Part shown: in pieces, positions 7,639 through 18,293 of the stretch
Position numbering within the stretch: the stretch's first letter is position 1
Layout: each line of letters starts with the position of its first letter
Origin: Citrobacter gillenii
Lineage (GTDB): Bacteria; Pseudomonadota; Gammaproteobacteria; Enterobacterales; Enterobacteriaceae
Reading direction: 5' to 3'
DNA: 64,000 nt
NCBI RefSeq assembly: GCF_013337685.1
Contig: NZ_SUQN01000005.1
Location: 248,001 to 312,000, forward strand
Position numbers and translations under genes: made by a program
Notes under the pieces: generated by a model
What the model saw: the letters and a program-made list of their open reading frames with translations, nothing else
What the model was told of the DNA's origin: nothing
Databases searched by the model: none

Positions 7639-9012
<1,374 letters not shown>

Positions 9013-9654
9013 TCACAACTCCGGGGTTAAATGAGCAAGAATTTGTTTTGCCTGAGTGGTCAGGCGATTACGAGAAAACATGAGTTGCAGACGACCGCCA
9101 CCGACCTGGTGCCAGAGTACGGCAGCACGAATGCCAGCCAGAAGCGACGCACGGACTTTGGCCTGAACCTGCGGGCTCTGGAGGATAGCTGGGGATCCCG
9201 TGACCTGAATACGTGGGCCGAGCGGGCTGATGACGTCAACATAAATGCCCGCCATTGCGCTCATTAACGTTTCTGACTGCAAATCGAAATGGTCTAGCTG
9301 GCGCTGCAGGCCATTAATACGGTCCCCCAGCGTGTCCATTGCGCCCTTGGCGGCTGACAGCTTGCGCTCCAGCACCATCAGGCTCAGGGTATAGCGGGTG
9401 AGTTCCGCGTTCAGTCCCTGACGACTGCTGGCGTTCAGTACACCGAGCAGCGTTTCAAGGCCCAGACGCAGATTGGCTTCACTGCCACCAAACACGCCCA
9501 GCGTAGAATTGGGATTCATATCAATAACACTGTTGAGTGAAACGTGTAGTGCATCGGCATCACAGTGCCCCTGGTGTGCCAGTTGTTGCACCAGGCGAGC
9601 CGACTGGCAAATGCCTGCCAGAGCGAGGGTGATGTCATAATAATTCTTTGCCAC
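9013..9654 (-). CDS. hflD: HflD, lysogenization regulator
   Basis: The 213-residue, mostly helical protein matches E. coli HflD. HflD is peripherally attached to the inner membrane and lowers lambda lysogeny by binding the CII activator; its normal role in the cell is unclear. The start is taken as the GTG at 9654 (reading [20 protein letters not shown]) because the family begins there; the ATG two codons upstream would add MN. It lies between mnmA and purB, the standard order, and is probably co-transcribed with both. Confidence 0.95.
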   Translation of the reverse strand: MAKNYYDITLALAGICQSARLVQQLAHQGHCDADALHVSLNSVIDMNPNSTLGVFGGSEANLRLGLETLLGVLNASSRQGLNAELTRYTLSLMVLERKLSAAKGAMDTLGDRINGLQRQLDHFDLQSETLMSAMAGIYVDVISPLGPRIQVTGSPAILQSPQVQAKVRASLLAGIRAAVLWHQVGGGRLQLMFSRNRLTTQAKQILAHLTPEL

Positions 9655-9689
9655 GTTCACTGCTTCCTTGTATTAGATATGTAGATAAA

Positions 9690-10796
9690 TTATACCGGCA
9701 GAGGCAGACGCTGCTCGATAATACCGCCACCGAGGCACACTTCGCCGCGGTAAAAGACGGCCGACTGACCTGGCGTCACCGCCGCAACCGGCTCGTCAAA
9801 AATCACTTCAATACGTTCGTCATCCAGCGACTTAACGGTGCACGGAATATCGGTCTGACGATAGCGGGTTTTCACCGTACAGCGCATTGTGCCGGAGAAG
9901 GGTTCGCGATCGACCCAGTGCAGCTGTTGCGCGATCAGGCCAACGGACATCAGACGCGGGTGATCGTGACCCTGAGCGACAACCAGAATGTTGTTCTCAA
10001 CGTCCTTATCGACCACATACCACGGATCCTCGGTCCCTTCTTTGGTTCCGCCGATACCCAGACCTTTACGTTGGCCCAGAGTGTGATACATCAGCCCCTG
10101 GTGCTGGCCGATTTCTTCGCCATCCACGGTGATGATTTTTCCTGGCTGAGCCGGAAGGTAACGGCCAAGGAACTCGCGGAATTTACGTTCACCAATAAAG
10201 CAGATGCCGGTGGAGTCTTTTTTCTTCGCGGTAATCAGGCCCAGATCTTCGGCGATTTTGCGCACCTGCGGTTTTTCCAGTTCACCGACCGGGAACAAGC
10301 TTTGGGCGATCTGCTCGTGACCGAGCGTATAGAGGAAATAGCTTTGGTCTTTATTGCCGTCGAGTCCACGCAGCAGGCGGCTTTTGCCGTCGACGTCCGC
10401 GCGGCGCACGTAGTGACCGGTGGCGATGAAATCGGCACCTAAATCTTCAGCGGCAAATTCGAGGAAGGCTTTAAACTTAATTTCTTTGTTGCACAGAATA
10501 TCCGGGTTTGGCGTACGACCCGCTTTGTACTCTTCAAGGAACAACTCAAAGACGTTGTCCCAGTATTCTGCGGCAAAGTTAACGGTATGCAGTTCAATGC
10601 CGAGTTTGTCGCAGACTGCCTGCGCATCTGCAAGATCGGCAGCAGCGGTACAGTATTCCTCACCGTCGTCCTCTTCCCAGTTCTTCATGAACAGGCCTTC
10701 AACCTGATAACCCTGTTGTTGCAACAGCCAGGCAGAAACGGAGGAATCGACACCGCCGGACATGCCGACGATCACTTTTTTTGGGCTTTCAGACAT
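9690..10796 (-). CDS. mnmA: tRNA-specific 2-thiouridylase MnmA
   Basis: MnmA puts sulfur on uridine 34 of tRNA-Lys, -Glu and -Gln, taking it from the IscS-TusA-TusBCD-TusE relay and activating the base with ATP. The 368 residues carry the PP-loop [15 protein letters not shown], the catalytic Cys in [23 protein letters not shown] and the second active-site Cys in [12 protein letters not shown]. An in-frame extension of 15 codons upstream is not conserved; the family start [15 protein letters not shown] is at 10796. Position between nudJ and hflD is as in E. coli. Confidence 0.97.
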   Translation of the reverse strand: MSESPKKVIVGMSGGVDSSVSAWLLQQQGYQVEGLFMKNWEEDDGEEYCTAAADLADAQAVCDKLGIELHTVNFAAEYWDNVFELFLEEYKAGRTPNPDILCNKEIKFKAFLEFAAEDLGADFIATGHYVRRADVDGKSRLLRGLDGNKDQSYFLYTLGHEQIAQSLFPVGELEKPQVRKIAEDLGLITAKKKDSTGICFIGERKFREFLGRYLPAQPGKIITVDGEEIGQHQGLMYHTLGQRKGLGIGGTKEGTEDPWYVVDKDVENNILVVAQGHDHPRLMSVGLIAQQLHWVDREPFSGTMRCTVKTRYRQTDIPCTVKSLDDERIEVIFDEPVAAVTPGQSAVFYRGEVCLGGGIIEQRLPLPV

Positions 10797-10849
10797 AGGA
10801 ATACTCACGACATTGAACTTAAAGGCGGCATATTCTATCACGCAGCCCT

Positions 10850-11311
10850 TTACTTGACACCCTCTGTAAACGGCCAGTTAAATTCTCCGATCATTGCCAG
10901 CGGATACCGTTGCCCGCTCTGATAACAGCGAATGCTCTCAGCAACCAGCGGCGAACGCAGGTTCGGTGCAGATAAAATCGCTTCAGCGCTGACCCAACGA
11001 CAGCAATCTATATCGTTGTCATGCGGCTCAGTAGCGCACATATTGGCAAGCTCAATAGAAAACAGAAAACGCAAGAACGGGGTTCTGTCCGGGGCTATCC
11101 ATTGATGCATGCGAATAAAATGCTGCGGCTGCGCGGTGATGCCGGTTTCTTCCCACAGTTCGCGTGCAGCGGCTTGTACCAAGGTTTCGTCCGCTTCCAG
11201 ATGCCCGGCAGGCTGGTTCCATAACGCTTTGCCGTTGATGGTTTCCTCAACGACTAAAAACTTATCCTCGGCATGTACAATGCAGGCGACGGTGACGTGC
11301 GGTTTGAACAT
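10850..11311 (-). CDS. nudJ: Nudix phosphatase NudJ
   Basis: The 153-residue protein has the Nudix box [22 protein letters not shown], with the Glu residues that bind magnesium. E. coli NudJ (YmfB) removes phosphate from nucleoside di- and triphosphates and from the thiamine precursor HMP-pyrophosphate. The N-terminus [20 protein letters not shown] and the overall length match. It lies upstream of mnmA on the same strand. Confidence 0.95.
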   Translation of the reverse strand: MFKPHVTVACIVHAEDKFLVVEETINGKALWNQPAGHLEADETLVQAAARELWEETGITAQPQHFIRMHQWIAPDRTPFLRFLFSIELANMCATEPHDNDIDCCRWVSAEAILSAPNLRSPLVAESIRCYQSGQRYPLAMIGEFNWPFTEGVK

Positions 11312-11321
11312 GGTTCACCTC

Positions 11322-12251
11322 TTATTCTTCTTTAAAGCCTTCAGACACATCTGGCCAGCTGATCTCACCCGTGGCTTTATCGATACTGATATAGGCCACC
11401 GGAGGGGAGGTTTGTGGATCGGCGGCACCCCGGCAAAATTCGGTTTGGTGGTCTTCGCGCACGATGATTTCAATCGCGTTTTTCGCATTCCAGCTCTCAT
11501 AAAAAACACATTGATAGTCATAACGCAAACTGAGAGTGGCGACCCGCGTGGCTGTATCTGTAGAGAGTGGATTGATGTCGTCGCGATAGCGGTCACCGCT
11601 GTTTAAAGGTTGCAGCTGTGATTTTTTCAACCAGCCGCGCACGCTATGACGATCGGCGGTGTAATAGACCACCTCAATAAAATCGTCTTTGGACTCTTCC
11701 TGAGCAGAAACCACGTTGCCGGGAACCAGGAACACGGAACTGTTGCGGCACTGTGCATTTGGCATTGAATAGAATCCAGCGCGCGAGCTGCCGATGACCT
11801 GATAATGGTTGCTGGCGGCGGGGGGCATTTTTTCGCGTTGTGACATCGCTTTATTGGCCCATGTCTGGCAGGCAGGGCTAACAGGAAGCGGGTTAGCTAA
11901 CGGCGTGAGTCCGTCAGCGGTAACCCAACCGGTAGCGAAAGTGCCGTTTGCGCCCCGGTAGCGGACGTAACGAAAAGGTTCGTCTTTGGACAGCATGCCT
12001 GTGCTTTCATAACGCTGCGAACTTCTGAGTACCTCTACAGTGTCGCTATTGACCAAAAACGCCGGGAGCTGGCATCCGCTGGCCGGTGCAGAGTAGAAAT
12101 GCAGACGAGAGTCAGCGCTGACGTTGGCAGTGGCGTAAAGATAATTTGCCTCTCCCGCCGCGATCCCGGCGAGCGTTTCACAGTCCTGTTTTGCATAACA
12201 AAATGGTGAAACTCCGCACAACATGAGCGCTGCAACGATCCGTTTATCCAT
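11322..12251 (-). CDS. Secreted protein with two SH3-like domains, unknown function
   Basis: The 309-residue protein has a signal peptide (DKRIVAALMLCGVSPFCYA) and two related segments: residues about 40-120 (LYATANVSADSRLHFYSAPASGC...GWVTADGLTPL) and about 150-225 (YQVIGSSRAGFYSMPNAQCR...RGWLKKSQLQPL). Each has the layout of a bacterial SH3 domain, with a Cys pair likely to be oxidised in the periplasm. A C-terminal segment (RYDYQCVFYESWNAKNAIEI) resembles nothing I know. It sits between nudJ and rluE, which are adjacent in E. coli K-12, so it is an insertion or a gene lost there. It may bind cell wall or another protein; no function is assigned. Confidence 0.75.
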   Translation of the reverse strand: MDKRIVAALMLCGVSPFCYAKQDCETLAGIAAGEANYLYATANVSADSRLHFYSAPASGCQLPAFLVNSDTVEVLRSSQRYESTGMLSKDEPFRYVRYRGANGTFATGWVTADGLTPLANPLPVSPACQTWANKAMSQREKMPPAASNHYQVIGSSRAGFYSMPNAQCRNSSVFLVPGNVVSAQEESKDDFIEVVYYTADRHSVRGWLKKSQLQPLNSGDRYRDDINPLSTDTATRVATLSLRYDYQCVFYESWNAKNAIEIIVREDHQTEFCRGAADPQTSPPVAYISIDKATGEISWPDVSEGFKEE

Positions 12252-12294
12252 ATGCCGTGTTCTTCCCTGTTAATAGTTGCGTTAAAAATGGATG

Positions 12295-12918
12295 CTACGG
12301 CTGCAGCTCACGCCATTCGCCGTTGGCGAGATTATCCAGCGTGTAATCACCCATGGCATAGCGAATTAACCGCAGCGTGGGGAAACCCACATGCGCCGTC
12401 ATGCGTCTCACCTGACGGTTACGCCCCTCATACAACGTGATTTTCAACCAACGGGTGGGAATGCTTTTGCGCTCGCGAATCGGTGGATTTCGCGGCCACA
12501 GCCAGTCAGGTTCGGCAACAACCTCAACGCCTGCCGGCAACGTTGGGCCATCATTGAGCGTCACGCCATTGCGCAGGGCATCCAGCGCCTCTGGCGTCGG
12601 CTCTCCTTCGACCTGTACGTAATAAATTTTTCCGGTGCGCTTACCCGGCTGCGTCAATCGGGCCTGTAATGCACCGTCATTGGTCAGTACCAACAGGCCT
12701 TCGCTATCCCTGTCCAGGCGCCCCGCAGCATAGACGCCCTGTACGGGAATAAAATCTTTTAACGTGCTGCGACCCGCTTCGTCAGTAAATTGTGGCAAAA
12801 CATCGTAGGGTTTATTGAACAAAACCACGCGTTTTGGCTGGTTTTCTTTACGCTGTTTAGTGACTTGTCGTGAGCTGAATCGCTCAACCCGGTGATTTCT
12901 AAAAGAAGTTTTTTGCAT
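12295..12918 (-). CDS. rluE: 23S rRNA pseudouridine(2457) synthase RluE
   Basis: RluE isomerises U2457 in 23S rRNA. The 207-residue protein has the RsuA/RluB/E/F family core [17 protein letters not shown], whose Asp is the catalytic residue, and the downstream [20 protein letters not shown] motif. Upstream of the core is a basic tail, and there is no S4 domain, as in E. coli RluE (217 residues, with a slightly longer start). It diverges from icd, as in E. coli. Confidence 0.95.
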   Translation of the reverse strand: MQKTSFRNHRVERFSSRQVTKQRKENQPKRVVLFNKPYDVLPQFTDEAGRSTLKDFIPVQGVYAAGRLDRDSEGLLVLTNDGALQARLTQPGKRTGKIYYVQVEGEPTPEALDALRNGVTLNDGPTLPAGVEVVAEPDWLWPRNPPIRERKSIPTRWLKITLYEGRNRQVRRMTAHVGFPTLRLIRYAMGDYTLDNLANGEWRELQP

Positions 12919-12997
12919 GGTATTTTCAGATTATATCAATTGCCGCATTATAGCCTAAGAACGAGTGTCTTTCATGGCGGCGAACAATAGGGTAGTA

Positions 12998-13026
12998 TTG
13001 ACACGCTCATTACAAATCATTAACAA
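12998..13026 (+). promoter_or_regulatory. Probable sigma-70 promoter of icd
   Basis: A perfect -35 TTGACA is followed after 17 bases by TAACAA. It lies about 95 bases before the icd start in the rluE-icd divergent spacer. Confidence 0.5.
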
Positions 13027-13120
13027 AAAGTTGCTCTAACGCATCCGTGTAGCAGGACGCAAATGCACATGCAGCGTGATGACAGACGAGCAGAACCAGA
13101 AGCGCTCGAAGGAGAGGTGA

Positions 13121-14371
13121 ATGGAAAGCAAAGTAGTTGTTCCGGCGGAAGGTAAGAAGATCACCCTGCAAAACGGCAAACTCAACGTTCCTGAAAATCC
13201 GATTATCCCGTTCATTGAAGGCGACGGTATCGGCGTTGATGTAACCCCACCGATGATCAAAGTTGTCGATGCTGCTGTCGAGAAAGCCTATAAAGGCGAG
13301 CGTAAAATCTCCTGGATGGAAATCTACACCGGCGAGAAATCCACTCAGGTCTACGGCCAGGACGTCTGGCTGCCTGCTGAAACCCTTGATCTGATTCGTG
13401 ACTACCGTGTTGCTATTAAAGGCCCACTGACTACCCCAGTTGGCGGCGGTATTCGCTCACTGAACGTTGCACTGCGTCAGGAACTTGACCTGTACGTGTG
13501 CCTGCGTCCGGTTCGTTACTACCAGGGCACCCCAAGCCCGGTTAAACATCCTGAACTGACCGACATGGTCATCTTCCGTGAAAACTCTGAAGACATCTAC
13601 GCTGGTATCGAGTGGAAAGCCGACTCTGCTGATGCAGAGAAAGTGATTAAATTCCTGCGCGAAGAGATGGGCGTGAAGAAAATTCGCTTCCCGGAACATT
13701 GCGGTATCGGTATCAAACCGTGTTCCGAAGACGGGACAAAACGTCTGGTGCGTGCGGCGATTGAATACGCCATCGCTAACGATCGTGATTCTGTTACCCT
13801 GGTACATAAAGGTAACATCATGAAGTTCACCGAAGGCGCGTTCAAAGACTGGGGTTACCAGTTAGCGCGTGAAGAGTTTGGTGGTGAACTGATCGACGGC
13901 GGCCCGTGGGTGAAAATCAAGAACCCGAAAACCGGGAAAGAGATCGTTGTTAAGGACGTTATCGCCGATGCGTTCCTGCAGCAGATCCTGCTGCGTCCGG
14001 CAGAGTATGATGTTATCGCCTGTATGAACCTGAACGGTGACTACATCTCTGATGCCCTGGCAGCGCAGGTTGGCGGTATCGGTATCGCGCCGGGTGCAAA
14101 CATCGGTGACGAATGTGCACTGTTTGAAGCCACCCACGGTACTGCACCGAAGTATGCGGGTCAGGATAAAGTGAACCCAGGTTCCATCATCCTGTCTGCT
14201 GAAATGATGCTGCGCCACATGGGTTGGGTCGAAGCGGCTGACCTGATCGTTAAAGGTATGAGCGGTGCGATCAACGCGAAAACCGTAACCTATGACTTCG
14301 AACGTCTGATGGACGGCGCTAAGCTGCTGAAATGTTCTGAGTTTGGTGACGCGATCATCGAAAACATGTAA
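13121..14371 (+). CDS. icd: Isocitrate dehydrogenase (NADP+)
   Basis: The TCA-cycle enzyme that oxidises isocitrate to 2-oxoglutarate, a cytoplasmic dimer. The 416 residues match E. coli Icd. The phosphorylatable active-site Ser lies in [19 protein letters not shown] (target of AceK), and the IDH/IMDH signature [20 protein letters not shown] is present. The ATG is preceded by GGAGAGGTG. The last 57 codons plus the terminator are repeated at 20676-20900, showing that an element has integrated here and that this copy's 3' end was rebuilt from the element's attachment site, as with e14 in E. coli. Confidence 0.98.
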   Translation: MESKVVVPAEGKKITLQNGKLNVPENPIIPFIEGDGIGVDVTPPMIKVVDAAVEKAYKGERKISWMEIYTGEKSTQVYGQDVWLPAETLDLIRDYRVAIKGPLTTPVGGGIRSLNVALRQELDLYVCLRPVRYYQGTPSPVKHPELTDMVIFRENSEDIYAGIEWKADSADAEKVIKFLREEMGVKKIRFPEHCGIGIKPCSEDGTKRLVRAAIEYAIANDRDSVTLVHKGNIMKFTEGAFKDWGYQLAREEFGGELIDGGPWVKIKNPKTGKEIVVKDVIADAFLQQILLRPAEYDVIACMNLNGDYISDALAAQVGGIGIAPGANIGDECALFEATHGTAPKYAGQDKVNPGSIILSAEMMLRHMGWVEAADLIVKGMSGAINAKTVTYDFERLMDGAKLLKCSEFGDAIIENM

Positions 14372-14423
14372 TCCACATTCTGGGTTGTATGAGAACGGGA
14401 GCCGAGAGGTTCCCGTTTTTTTA
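14200..14423 (+). repeat. Left attachment repeat: icd 3' end plus terminator
   Basis: These 224 bases, coding for the end of Icd and its terminator, recur with scattered substitutions at 20676-20900. Between them lies phage-derived and virulence-type DNA. This is the arrangement made by site-specific integration into icd, the attachment site of e14 and phage 21. Confidence 0.88.
14394..14423 (+). terminator. Rho-independent terminator of icd
   Basis: The stem AACGGGA/TCCCGTT is followed by a run of seven T, 23 bases after the icd stop. The displaced copy at 20870-20900 has a compensated stem (GGGAGCC/GGCTCCC) and is also intact. Confidence 0.85.
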
Positions 14424-14439
14424 TACCTGTAAAATTCCT

Positions 14440-14475
14440 TCCCCAAAACTCTCGCCAAAACGTTTCCCCAAAACC
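14440..14475. repeat. TTCCCCAAAAC repeats, probable integrase arm sites
   Basis: CTTCCCCAAAACT, CTCGCCAAAAC and GTTTCCCCAAAACC follow one another just inside the left end of the island. CTTCCCCAAAACT also occurs at 6931. Direct short repeats next to an att core are typical arm-type sites for a tyrosine integrase. Confidence 0.4.
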
Positions 14476-14543
14476 AGGTTTGGCACTTATGTCAGCTTAT
14501 CCGGTGCTGGGGGGAAGAAACCGGACTGTTAGTTTAATTATCA

Positions 14544-14948
14544 TTATATTAATGGATTGTTGTTCTCGACATCTTCCATGTATAAAAGTGTATCGTCGAC
14601 AGAGTAGTAATACCGTTTGTTATCATTGACATCAGTAACCCATCGGAAAACGCCAGCACTAACAAGTGTTGTAATATATTCCCGAAATGTGGATTCCCCG
14701 GAAATATGTGTCTGGGCTGCTTTTTTTACTTGTTCAGGGTCCTTGGTTGTACTGACTTTTAATAAATCTCTTTTCCCTCTGATTAATATTACTTCATCAT
14801 TCGCTGTAACAGCTCTGATGTTATCAGTAGCCAGGTAGTAAATATAATGAGCAATATTCTGGCGTTTTAGTTCAGAGTAAAACCACGAAAAATTATGTTC
14901 CTTTCTCACTTGCTCAAACATCTTTTCAAGAACAGTAACCTGATCCAT
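14544..14948 (-). CDS. DUF1398 family protein
   Basis: The 134-residue soluble protein resembles the DUF1398 (YbcV-type) family seen in lambdoid prophages and islands. The family pattern is visible as FYSELKRQNIAHYIYYLATD near the N-terminus and FREYITTLVSAGVFRWVTDV followed by an aromatic strand (KRYYYSVDD) near the C-terminus. Its function is not known. It lies directly inside the left end of the icd island and is AT-rich. The ATG is at 14948; the Shine-Dalgarno is weak. The family assignment rests on pattern memory and needs a profile search. Confidence 0.6.
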   Translation of the reverse strand: MDQVTVLEKMFEQVRKEHNFSWFYSELKRQNIAHYIYYLATDNIRAVTANDEVILIRGKRDLLKVSTTKDPEQVKKAAQTHISGESTFREYITTLVSAGVFRWVTDVNDNKRYYYSVDDTLLYMEDVENNNPLI

Positions 14949-15084
14949 CAGGGTTATAACCTATTGTTAGTTATGAGAGCGTGTAGTGTGCACGATCAGT
15001 TTTGTCGCTTCAATCTGGTCAGATCTCTTGGTGTGGTGCGGATAGCGAGGTCATGGGACGATTAAGGGTTCTCCCAGTAGGGGG

Positions 15085-15119
15085 GCCTTGCTACGGGGCG
15101 GGAGCGCGCGTAGCAAGGC
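15085..15119 (+). terminator. Strong hairpin followed by T-run, phage-type terminator
   Basis: GCCTTGCTAC pairs perfectly with GTAGCAAGGC across a GC-rich 15-base loop, followed by TGGTTTTTG. No intact plus-strand gene ends here; it probably belonged to the prophage late region upstream of the terminase remnant. Confidence 0.6.
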
Positions 15120-15273
15120 TGGTTTTTGCATTTTCATCGGCCATCACTGTTAGTGTAATTCATTGATATTTAATGAGATAAATTTCATGGTGTCGAATAT
15201 GTGCGCTTTGTTCATCACTGACGCCGTTTTTAAAAGGTGCTCGCAGGATGCAAGTTTTTTCCTCGGGTGAACT

Positions 15274-15450
15274 ATGGATTGTGAACTAAAAAACTTACAA
15301 CTAAATGTTAGCCAACTGGCCACATTGTCTGATGTGCATCGTCAGACCATTGCGGCGTGCATTAAAAATGACCGGTACCGCTCATGGCGTGAATGTTCAG
15401 TCGTAGGGGAGACAGCCACAGATGTGGCTGTCGTTTCCATCGCTGGTTAG
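15274..15450 (+). pseudogene. N-terminal remnant of phage terminase small subunit (DUF1441-like)
   Basis: The 58-codon frame begins LKNLQLNVSQLATLSDVHRQ and continues TIAACIKND, a helix-turn-helix N-terminus like that of DUF1441 terminase small subunits (family pattern: xLNxxQLAxLTGxHRQTVxxRL). After about residue 38 the similarity stops and the frame runs through the terminator hairpin of the autotransporter. The true protein should exceed 150 residues, so only the DNA-recognition start survives. It marks the icd island as a former tailed-phage genome and shows where the autotransporter locus replaced phage DNA. Confidence 0.55.
15411..15432 (-). terminator. Perfect hairpin behind the autotransporter gene
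   Basis: GACAGCCACA and TGTGGCTGTC form a ten-base-pair stem with a two-base loop, 15 bases after the autotransporter stop on the minus strand. There is no clear U run, so it may act with Rho or protect the 3' end. Confidence 0.55.
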
Positions 15451-18293
15451 AAGTTGATGCGGAAACCTACGCTACCGGTTACCGGAGACTCGATATTCTC
15501 TCCTTTCTGGTAGTTTGCCTCAGCCCACACCCCTGCGTTTGGTGTCAACTGGGCACTCACCCCGACACCGTATTTACCTGTCGTGCCTGAGATATCGTTG
15601 GTAAAGTCATAGCGGTTGTTGATCTGCACCTTGTTGTTGTCCGAAAACTCGTGGCTGACCGCAGCCTTGAGGTACGGTTTGACTGTTTTTCCGGCAACGT
15701 CAAGATTCATACCCAGATTCACACCGGTCTCGGCCTGCAAAGACTTGGTTGCCCCGATGCTGGCTGTCATGCCGTTATTCAGGTTGATATCCTTCTCATC
15801 TGCCCGGAACGCCGTTGTCCGCACGTATGGCTGCGCCCATGTATTCTCATTCAGGTTGAAGGTCTTACCAGCTTCGAGACTGCCGCTAAAACCATTCTGG
15901 CTGTAATCTCCCTTCACCGCCGAGCCGTCACTCATCCAGGTGCGCAGCTCATTACTAAAGCGGTTGAATTTGATAACCCCGTCCACGTAGTAGCCGTCAT
16001 TATCAAACCAGGTTGCGTACAAACCACCGCCTGTGCTGTCGATAGTACTTTTTCCACCACGGGCATGCTTAATGCTGTTGTCGGTGTAAGAGAAGAAAGC
16101 ACCCACAGCTAAGTGGCTGTCACCCAGCTCAAAGACCTTGTCGCCACCAGTTTCGAAACCGTTCTGGGTCAGAGAATAGCCCGAGCTGGCCCCGCCGCTG
16201 ATGCGGTTATCTGACCCTGTATAACGGCCCCATACTCCTCCTGGTGCACGGGTGTTCTGCATCACGTCACCGTGACGGAAACGCAGATTCTGCAGTTCGC
16301 TGTTGAAGACGTATGCCGGTGCTGTCGCCATGCCCAGTACCGCGTCGGCAGATTTTGTTGTGCGATGCGCAGGAGACGGCACACCTGCATCCGGGTTACC
16401 TGCATCCGGGGTGGTCGGTGGAGTAACCGGAGGTGGGGTGTCAGTCTTCAGATACCAGTTGGTATTTTCCTTGCTCAGGCTGTATTCCCAGGTACCAGCA
16501 TCGACTTTCCCGCCTTTCAGGGTAAACGCGGCGTCACCGCCACCGGTCTGCACCACCTGAAGCGGCGCACCAGCGGATACTGGCTCCCGGCCGGTATTTT
16601 TGATATCCAGCACAAAGTTACCACTGGCGTTGCCCGCGACATTCAACATATCTCCGGTATGCGACGCGATATCAGTGTTCATCCGGAATGTCCCGCTACC
16701 CGACAGGCTCCCGAGCGACAGCGAAACCGCCTGGAAGGCTGGCGTCAGACGTGTGGTTGTTGACGGACGGAAATCAACGGTCCCGTTATCCAGCGTTAAT
16801 GCGCCGACAGTGGAGTCACCATCGAGATGCCAGACAGATGCACCTTTAATCGCCATGTCACCTGCGCCGGTGCTGTCTCCTGCAACGTTCCCCGTCAGGA
16901 TAGTCCCGTTATCCAGAGTCAGGGTGGTGCCTGATTGTGTCGTCACATTGGCTTTAGCCTGAAGGGCATCCATCGTCATGGCACCGCCACTCTTAAGGAC
17001 AATCCCACCGTCCTGAGACAACAGACCGCTGAAGCGGGTGTTTCCGCCTTCCTGTGTCAGGGTACCGGTCCCCGTCAGGGTACCTGCGAAGGCTGCAGCA
17101 CTGTTGTTGAGGTAATACAGGTTACCTTCATTTGTGACTACGTCACCGACCAGCGTCCCTTTATCAGTCAGGGTGGTGGTGCCGTAGAGCACACCGCCGC
17201 TGCGAACATCCAGCGTCCCGTTGCTGTTGATGGTGGTACTAGTGGCACTACCGCCGCTGGAGACGAGCTGGACGCCGCCGTTGTTGATGGTGGTACTAGT
17301 GGCACTACCGCCGCTGGAGACGAACTGAACCCCGCCGCTGTTGATGATGGTACTAGTGGCACTTCCGCCACTTCCGCTACTACTATCGATGGAAACATGC
17401 TGAACCCCACCGTTGTTAATAGAGGTGCCCGTGGCACTTCCGCCGTAGAGAAACTGCCTCCCACCGGAATTAATTGTAGCGCTAGTGGCACTGCCGCCGA
17501 TATTGACAATCAGTTGCCCGCCGGAATTAATTGTAGCGTTAGTGGCACTGCCGCCGGTACTGACAGTCAGTTGCCCACCGGAATTAATTGTAGTGTTAGT
17601 GGCACTACCACCGTGGGAGACAATCTGACGCCCAGTATTGTTAAGCACGGTGTCCGTGGCAATGCCGCCGTCACGGACATACTGGCGACCACCGCTATTA
17701 ACAGAAGTCGCCTTGGCGATGCCGCCACTGGAGACAAACTGTCGCGCTCCGTCGTTAACTGATGCGCTTGTGGCACTGCCACCACTGATTACATACTGGT
17801 CTCCTCCGCTGTTAATTATGGTGCCCATGGCACTGCCGCCGCTGAATACCGTCTGTCTCCCACCATTGTTAACAGTTGCATTCGTAGCACTACCACCACT
17901 GGAGACATGCTGGTGCCCACCGCTGTTGATGGTGGAACTAGTGGCACTACCGCCGCTAGAAACATGCTGAACCCCGCCGTTGTTAATGGTGGTACTCGTG
18001 GCACTGCCACCACTGGAGACATACTGCTTCCCACCGCTGTTAATGGTCGTTTTTTTTGCCGTGTCGCCTGCGGACAGGTGCATGGACTTGCGTGTTTCAC
18101 CACTTCCAATTGTCTGATTGTCATAGGCTGCCGCCAGAGCGGGCATCGACGGCATAAGCAAACCAGCAATCAGCCCTGCCAGCGCGGTTCGCTTGATTTG
18201 ACGGGGGCGTCGGCCCCCTTTACGGGTCAGTTCTGAGGTTACGACCCACGTTCCTGTGGATTCATTCCAGACAGTGTTATAGACCTTATTCAT
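15447..18293 (-). CDS. AIDA-I/TibA-type self-associating autotransporter adhesin
   Basis: A 948-residue type V secreted protein. It has an extended signal peptide (MNKVYNTVWNESTGTWVVTS ... LAGLIAGLLMPSMPALAA), about fifteen 19-residue repeats of the form TTINxGGxQxVSSGGSATS (residues about 80-370), a pertactin-like beta-helix, a Pro-rich linker (TPPPVTPPTTPDAG) and a C-terminal 12-strand outer-membrane barrel ending in Phe (SVGFRINF). The family includes AIDA-I, TibA and Ag43, which mediate aggregation, biofilm and adhesion. The repeats are the known acceptor sites for O-linked heptose, and the gene for a matching heptosyltransferase ends eight bases inside this one. Eight consecutive A residues at codons 80-82 could allow slippage. 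Confidence 0.93.
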   Translation of the reverse strand: MNKVYNTVWNESTGTWVVTSELTRKGGRRPRQIKRTALAGLIAGLLMPSMPALAAAYDNQTIGSGETRKSMHLSAGDTAKKTTINSGGKQYVSSGGSATSTTINNGGVQHVSSGGSATSSTINSGGHQHVSSGGSATNATVNNGGRQTVFSGGSAMGTIINSGGDQYVISGGSATSASVNDGARQFVSSGGIAKATSVNSGGRQYVRDGGIATDTVLNNTGRQIVSHGGSATNTTINSGGQLTVSTGGSATNATINSGGQLIVNIGGSATSATINSGGRQFLYGGSATGTSINNGGVQHVSIDSSSGSGGSATSTIINSGGVQFVSSGGSATSTTINNGGVQLVSSGGSATSTTINSNGTLDVRSGGVLYGTTTLTDKGTLVGDVVTNEGNLYYLNNSAAAFAGTLTGTGTLTQEGGNTRFSGLLSQDGGIVLKSGGAMTMDALQAKANVTTQSGTTLTLDNGTILTGNVAGDSTGAGDMAIKGASVWHLDGDSTVGALTLDNGTVDFRPSTTTRLTPAFQAVSLSLGSLSGSGTFRMNTDIASHTGDMLNVAGNASGNFVLDIKNTGREPVSAGAPLQVVQTGGGDAAFTLKGGKVDAGTWEYSLSKENTNWYLKTDTPPPVTPPTTPDAGNPDAGVPSPAHRTTKSADAVLGMATAPAYVFNSELQNLRFRHGDVMQNTRAPGGVWGRYTGSDNRISGGASSGYSLTQNGFETGGDKVFELGDSHLAVGAFFSYTDNSIKHARGGKSTIDSTGGGLYATWFDNDGYYVDGVIKFNRFSNELRTWMSDGSAVKGDYSQNGFSGSLEAGKTFNLNENTWAQPYVRTTAFRADEKDINLNNGMTASIGATKSLQAETGVNLGMNLDVAGKTVKPYLKAAVSHEFSDNNKVQINNRYDFTNDISGTTGKYGVGVSAQLTPNAGVWAEANYQKGENIESPVTGSVGFRINF
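17183..18053 (-). repeat. 57-bp tandem repeats coding the 19-residue acceptor motif
   Basis: About fifteen head-to-tail units of 57 bases, most sharing the GGTGGTACTAGTGGCACTAC core on the plus strand. One unit is shortened by a codon and the next is lengthened by a Ser/Gly-rich insert, showing that copies have been gained and lost by recombination. Confidence 0.9.

Noticed and set aside
9648-10442. Long plus-strand open frame of 264 codons
   Set aside because: It is antisense to mnmA, which matches its family over its whole length; no motif or start signal supports the opposite frame.
16935-17762. 275-codon plus-strand frame rich in Gly-Thr-Ser repeats
   Set aside because: It is the complement of the autotransporter repeat array; the repetitive look comes from the real gene on the other strand.
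17183-18053. Regular repeats that might suggest a CRISPR array
   Set aside because: The units are contiguous 57-bp coding repeats without spacers, inside an open autotransporter gene.
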